Positions 5,550-7,588 of a stretch of DNA of 7,588 nt are shown piece by piece. Below the pieces are notes generated by a model. It ran no database searches. It was not told the origin of the DNA and saw only the letters and a list, made by a program, of their open reading frames with translations. The stretch's first letter is position 1. Every line of letters begins with the position of its first letter. Source of the stretch: Actinomycetospora sp. (GTDB taxonomy: Bacteria; Actinomycetota; Actinomycetes; Mycobacteriales; Pseudonocardiaceae); contig JAICLN010000207.1 in assembly GCA_025925615.1 (NCBI GenBank), forward strand, positions 1 through 7,588, given 5' to 3'. The position numbers were made by a program, and so were the translations under genes.

Positions 5550-6707
5550 GTGGGTGTGACCAACCAGCACGGCTTCGCGACGCGCGCCATCCACGCCGGG
5601 CAGGACCCGGACCCGACCACCGGCTCCGTCGTCGTGCCCGTGCACGCGACCTCGACGTTCGCGCAGGACGGCGTCGGCGGGCTGCGGTCGGGCTACGAGT
5701 ACGCCCGCACCGGCAACCCGACCCGCGCCGCGCTGGAGGCCCAGCTCGCGGCCCTCGAGGGCGGCCGGCTCTGCCGTGCGTTCGCCTCGGGGATGGCCGC
5801 CGAGGACACCCTGCTGCGGGCCACCCTGCGTCCCGGCGACCACCTGGTCATCCCGATCGACGCCTACGGCGGCACCTTCCGGCTGATCTCGACGGTGCTC
5901 GCCGACTGGGGCGTGTACTACTCCGCGGTCGACCTGTCCGACCTCGACGCGGTCCGGGCGGCGATCCTCCCCGAGACGAAGCTGCTCTGGTGCGAGACGC
6001 CGACCAACCCCCTGCTCTCGATCGCGGACGTGGCGGCGCTGGCCGGGATCGCCGGGGAGCACGGGCTGCGGCTCGTCGTCGACAACACCTTCGCCTCGCC
6101 CTACCTCCAGCAGCCCCTCGCGCTCGGAGCGAGCGTCGTCGTGCACTCGACGACGAAGTACCTGGGCGGGCACTCGGACGTCGTCGGGGGTGCGCTGGTG
6201 ACCTCGGACGAGGAGCTCGCCGCGGACCTCGCCCGGCTGCAGAACGGCATGGGCGCCGTGCCCGGGCCGTTCGACTGCTTCCTGACCACCCGCGGGATCA
6301 AGACCCTCGCCCTGCGGATGGAGCGCCACTGCGACAACGCCGAGCGTGTGGTCGAGGCCCTGGAGGCGCACGACGCCGTCACCTCGGTGCTCTACCCGGG
6401 GCTCGCCTCGCACCCGGGCCACGAGACGGCGGCCAAGCAGATGCGCCGGTTCGGCGGGATGGTGTCGATCCGGCTCGCCGGTGGGGATCCCGCCGCCCGT
6501 GCGCTGTGCGCGGCGACGCGGGTGTTCACACTCGCCGAGTCGCTGGGCGGAGTGGAATCGCTGATCGAGCACCCGGGCGCGATGACGCACGCGTCGACGG
6601 CGGGCTCGCCGCTGGAGGTGCCGTCCGACCTGGTGCGCCTCTCGGTGGGCATCGAGGACGGCGACGACCTGGTGGACGACCTGCTCCGGGCCCTCGCGAC
6701 GCTCTGA
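5550..6707 (+). CDS. metB: Cystathionine gamma-synthase / gamma-lyase (MetB family)
   Basis: A 385-aa fold-type-I PLP enzyme of the Cys/Met metabolism family, normal length. Visible motifs are YEYARTGNPTR (49-59, cofactor phosphate from the neighbouring subunit), FASGMAA (78-84), DAYGGTFR (104-111), Asp178 in VVDNTFASP (contacts the pyridine nitrogen), Lys203 in HSTTKYLGGHSD (Schiff base) and the C-terminal AESLGGVESLIEHP and RLSVGIED. The sequence tracks M. tuberculosis MetB (Rv1079). Sequence motifs alone do not separate gamma-synthase (O-acylhomoserine + cysteine to cystathionine) from gamma-lyase (cystathionine to cysteine). Pairing with cbs favours a reverse-transsulfuration role, possibly bifunctional; this is inference. 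The 9-nt gap after cbs, with the ribosome site inside it, indicates one transcript and probably coupled translation. In M. tuberculosis the proline-rich antigen gene pra lies between the two; here it is absent. Confidence 0.95.
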   Translation: MGVTNQHGFATRAIHAGQDPDPTTGSVVVPVHATSTFAQDGVGGLRSGYEYARTGNPTRAALEAQLAALEGGRLCRAFASGMAAEDTLLRATLRPGDHLVIPIDAYGGTFRLISTVLADWGVYYSAVDLSDLDAVRAAILPETKLLWCETPTNPLLSIADVAALAGIAGEHGLRLVVDNTFASPYLQQPLALGASVVVHSTTKYLGGHSDVVGGALVTSDEELAADLARLQNGMGAVPGPFDCFLTTRGIKTLALRMERHCDNAERVVEALEAHDAVTSVLYPGLASHPGHETAAKQMRRFGGMVSIRLAGGDPAARALCAATRVFTLAESLGGVESLIEHPGAMTHASTAGSPLEVPSDLVRLSVGIEDGDDLVDDLLRALATL

Positions 6708-6736
6708 GGTCCGGCGCTTCCGGGTCCGCCCGACGA

Positions 6737-6784
6737 GGGCACGTGGGGCAGGTTTCGGGCGTGCCCGGGCTGCCTGACGTGCCC
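6737..6784 (+). terminator. Hairpin terminator after metB
   Basis: GGGCACGT / ACGTGCCC (6737-6744 with 6777-6784) encloses, past a 2x2 internal loop, GGCAG / CTGCC (6747-6751 with 6770-6774) and a terminal CGGG-CGTG-CCCG hairpin (6756-6767). It starts 30 nt after the metB stop codon. Confidence 0.78.
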
Positions 6785-6876
6785 GTGATCATGACGCGGG
6801 GTCGCGCGCGGCTGACGAGGGGCACGTCACGCACGGTCTGAGCGCGTCCGGGCCGCCCCTCGTGCTCATGATCACG
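6784..6876. repeat. Widely spaced inverted repeat CGTGATCATGA with a nested ACGAGGGGC hairpin
   Basis: CGTGATCATGA at 6784-6794 is exactly complementary to TCATGATCACG at 6866-6876. Nested inside, ACGAGGGGC at 6815-6823 is exactly complementary to GCCCCTCGT at 6855-6863. Each outer arm contains the six-base palindrome TGATCA. The layout resembles an intergenic palindromic repeat element more than a simple terminator. Function unknown. Confidence 0.65.
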
Positions 6877-6912
6877 CGTCGCGGGGAGAGGTCCGAGCGA
6901 GCGGCCCTCTCG

Positions 6913-6967
6913 CGCGGGTAGAAGCAGCGAGCGTGCCGTTCGCTCGGGAAGCCCGCTGCTACCCGCG
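6913..6967 (-). terminator. Hairpin overlapping the 3' end of the small membrane protein gene
   Basis: CGCGGGTAG (6913-6921) pairs with CTACCCGCG (6959-6967), with inner pairing CGAGCG / CGCTCG (6928-6933 with 6941-6946) around a 7-nt loop. On the minus strand the 5' arm contains the TAG stop codon and the two preceding codons, so the terminator begins inside the reading frame. Confidence 0.6.
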
Positions 6968-7228
6968 GCGGGCGTCGGCCTGGTCGGCCGTGGAGCCGTG
7001 CGGGGCGGTGTGACCGGGGACGACGAGGCCCGGGACGGTGCAGCCGCCCACGAACACGGGCCCGTGATGGGTCTCGACGAGGGTCCCCGGGTCGTCACAG
7101 CCGGCCTGCGAGACGGTGAAGACGGCCGCGCCGGTGAGGGCGGCGGCCACGACCAGCGGGGCGAGCAGCCCCACGCGCGCGGCCCGGCCCACCGCGGGGC
7201 GGGTGCCGCCGCTCCGTGTACCGGTCAT
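6959..7228 (-). CDS. Small single-helix membrane or exported protein, 89 aa, unrecognised
   Basis: I do not recognise this family. The ATG at 7228 is chosen because GGGGAGG lies 5 nt upstream; the frame opens further up at 7279, but those 17 residues contain no hydrophobic or conserved-looking feature. A basic N-terminus (residues 5-18, with four Arg) precedes one hydrophobic helix at about 19-39 (VGLLAPLVVAAALTGAAVF), then an outside segment with CDDPGTLVETHHGPVFVGGC. Its two cysteines, Cys44 and Cys63, could form a disulfide. A His/Pro-rich tail ends in ADARRG. The N-terminus could be a signal anchor or a cleaved signal peptide. A lipoprotein box is not supported, because the residue three before Cys44 is Gln. 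It is convergent with metB and separated from it by dense hairpins. In M. tuberculosis this side of metB leads to greA, so a housekeeping neighbour may lie beyond the window. Confidence 0.62.
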   Translation of the reverse strand: MTGTRSGGTRPAVGRAARVGLLAPLVVAAALTGAAVFTVSQAGCDDPGTLVETHHGPVFVGGCTVPGLVVPGHTAPHGSTADQADARRG

Positions 7229-7233
7229 CGCTG

Positions 7234-7240
7234 CCTCCCC
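7234..7240 (-). promoter_or_regulatory. Ribosome binding site GGGGAGG fixing the ATG at 7228
   Basis: Read on the minus strand, GGGGAGG is followed by CAGCG and then ATG. This is the only good site for this frame and argues for the 89-aa rather than the 106-aa product. Confidence 0.72.
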
Positions 7241-7263
7241 GGGCCCGTTCACGCTCTCAACAC

Positions 7264-7269
7264 AGGCTA
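7264..7269 (-). promoter_or_regulatory. Candidate -10 element for the small membrane protein gene
   Basis: TAGCCT on the minus strand fits the actinobacterial TANNNT pattern and would give a leader of about 30 nt. The sequence about 17 bp upstream is only a poor match to a -35, so support is weak. Confidence 0.25.
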
Positions 7270-7433
7270 CCGACCACATCCGCGCTCGTCGGGTCTTCGG
7301 TTCGACCCGTCCGACCGGCGAGGCGGGACCAGCGACGACCGGGCCGTTCCGGGGTCCGCCGCATCAGCGGTTGCCCGCCCGTCGCCGGGGTGAACCGGTC
7401 GCCGACGTCACCGGGTCGCCGGGAACCGTGTGG
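7270..7433. other. Non-coding stretch upstream of the small membrane protein gene
   Basis: No reading frame here has a credible start, ribosome site or family resemblance. The one clear structure is a 6-bp inverted repeat, CGGGTC / GACCCG (7290-7295 with 7304-7309), with an 8-nt loop. Together with the 5' leader before it and the tandem array after it, this makes about 360 bases without a supported gene. Confidence 0.5.
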
Positions 7434-7588
7434 GCGACCGGCCCGCGACCGGCCCCGCGACCGGCCCGCGACCGGCCCGCGACCGGCCCGCGACCGGCCC
7501 GCGACCGGCCCGCGACCGGACCCCACGGGACCGGCCCGCGACCGGCCCGCGACCGGACCCCACGGGACCGGCCCGCGACCGGACCCCA
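7434..7588. repeat. Tandem minisatellite, 11-bp unit GCGACCGGCCC with a 26-bp composite form, open at the right edge
   Basis: Seven consecutive units run from 7434 to 7511, all 11 bp except the second (7445-7456), which has one extra C. The pattern then becomes a longer unit of 26 bp (GCGACCGGACCCCACGG + GACCGGCCC) at 7512-7537, one plain 11-mer at 7538-7548, a second 26-mer at 7549-7574 and the first 14 bases of a third at 7575-7588. The 1-bp insertion and the 11/26-bp lengths break any reading frame, so the array is judged non-coding. True length cannot be known, because it continues beyond the window. Confidence 0.9.

Noticed and set aside
4020..6590. An 856-codon minus-strand open frame opposite cbs and metB
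   Set aside because: It is a compositional shadow: high GC keeps the antisense frame free of stops. The plus strand there encodes two complete enzymes with all catalytic motifs.
3824..6841. A 1005-codon plus-strand open frame spanning thiolase, cbs and metB
   Set aside because: The translation is almost all Arg, Gly, Ala and Pro without domains, and it overlaps three well-supported genes in other frames.
6959..7228. Lipoprotein call for the small membrane protein based on AGC before Cys44
   Set aside because: Gln occupies the -3 position where Leu or a similar hydrophobic residue is needed, and Cys44 lies several residues beyond the hydrophobic helix.
7257..7526. A minus-strand frame reading GPVAGRSRAGR repeats through the tandem array
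   Set aside because: The 11-bp period, the 1-bp insertion in unit two and the 26-bp units change frame, and no ribosome site or family resemblance is present.
7434..7588. CRISPR array
   Set aside because: The units are contiguous 11-mers without unique spacers of normal length, and no cas genes are visible.

Overview
The window is very GC-rich, with GTG starts, strong AGGAGG-type ribosome sites and hairpin terminators without U tracts. This points to a high-GC actinobacterium. The cluster of a FadA3-like thiolase, cystathionine beta-synthase (cbs) and metB matches the Mycobacterium tuberculosis Rv1074c / Rv1077 / Rv1079 neighbourhood as I recall it. Protein style suggests Pseudonocardiales (Pseudonocardia or a relative), but that placement is inference, not a search result.

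Layout: (1) 1-1298 (+) is the 3' part of a GAF + SpoIIE-type PP2C phosphatase whose start lies outside the window. (2) 1370-1594 (-) is a small Rv0909-type putative antitoxin with a proline-rich tail, separated from the phosphatase by a strong bidirectional hairpin. (3) 1595-1799 is a divergent control region with an ECF-sigma-like promoter facing right, an imperfect CRP/GlxR-like site and an inverted repeat. (4) 1800-2600 (+) is a Bax inhibitor-1/YccA seven-helix membrane protein. (5) 2601-2802 is a convergent gap packed with three hairpins. (6) 2803-4053 (-) is a thiolase. (7) 4164-5540 (+) cbs and 5550-6707 (+) metB form a tight transsulfuration operon, divergent from the thiolase. (8) 6708-6958 is a gap dense in inverted repeats. 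(9) 6959-7228 (-) is a small unrecognised membrane-anchored protein. (10) 7229-7588 has no convincing gene and ends in an 11-bp tandem repeat array that runs off the window.

Functionally the core is sulfur amino acid metabolism: Cbs joins homocysteine and serine to cystathionine, and the MetB-family enzyme either splits cystathionine to cysteine or makes it from O-acylhomoserine. The thiolase belongs to acyl-CoA metabolism. The phosphatase is a sigma/anti-sigma partner-switching type signalling protein and the YccA-like protein is probably a membrane stress factor.

No clearly new multigene system was found. The least explained signals are non-coding: a recurring GAGGGGCAC-type hairpin arm in both 3' gaps, a widely spaced GTGATCATGA inverted repeat, and the 11-bp/26-bp two-tier minisatellite at the right end.
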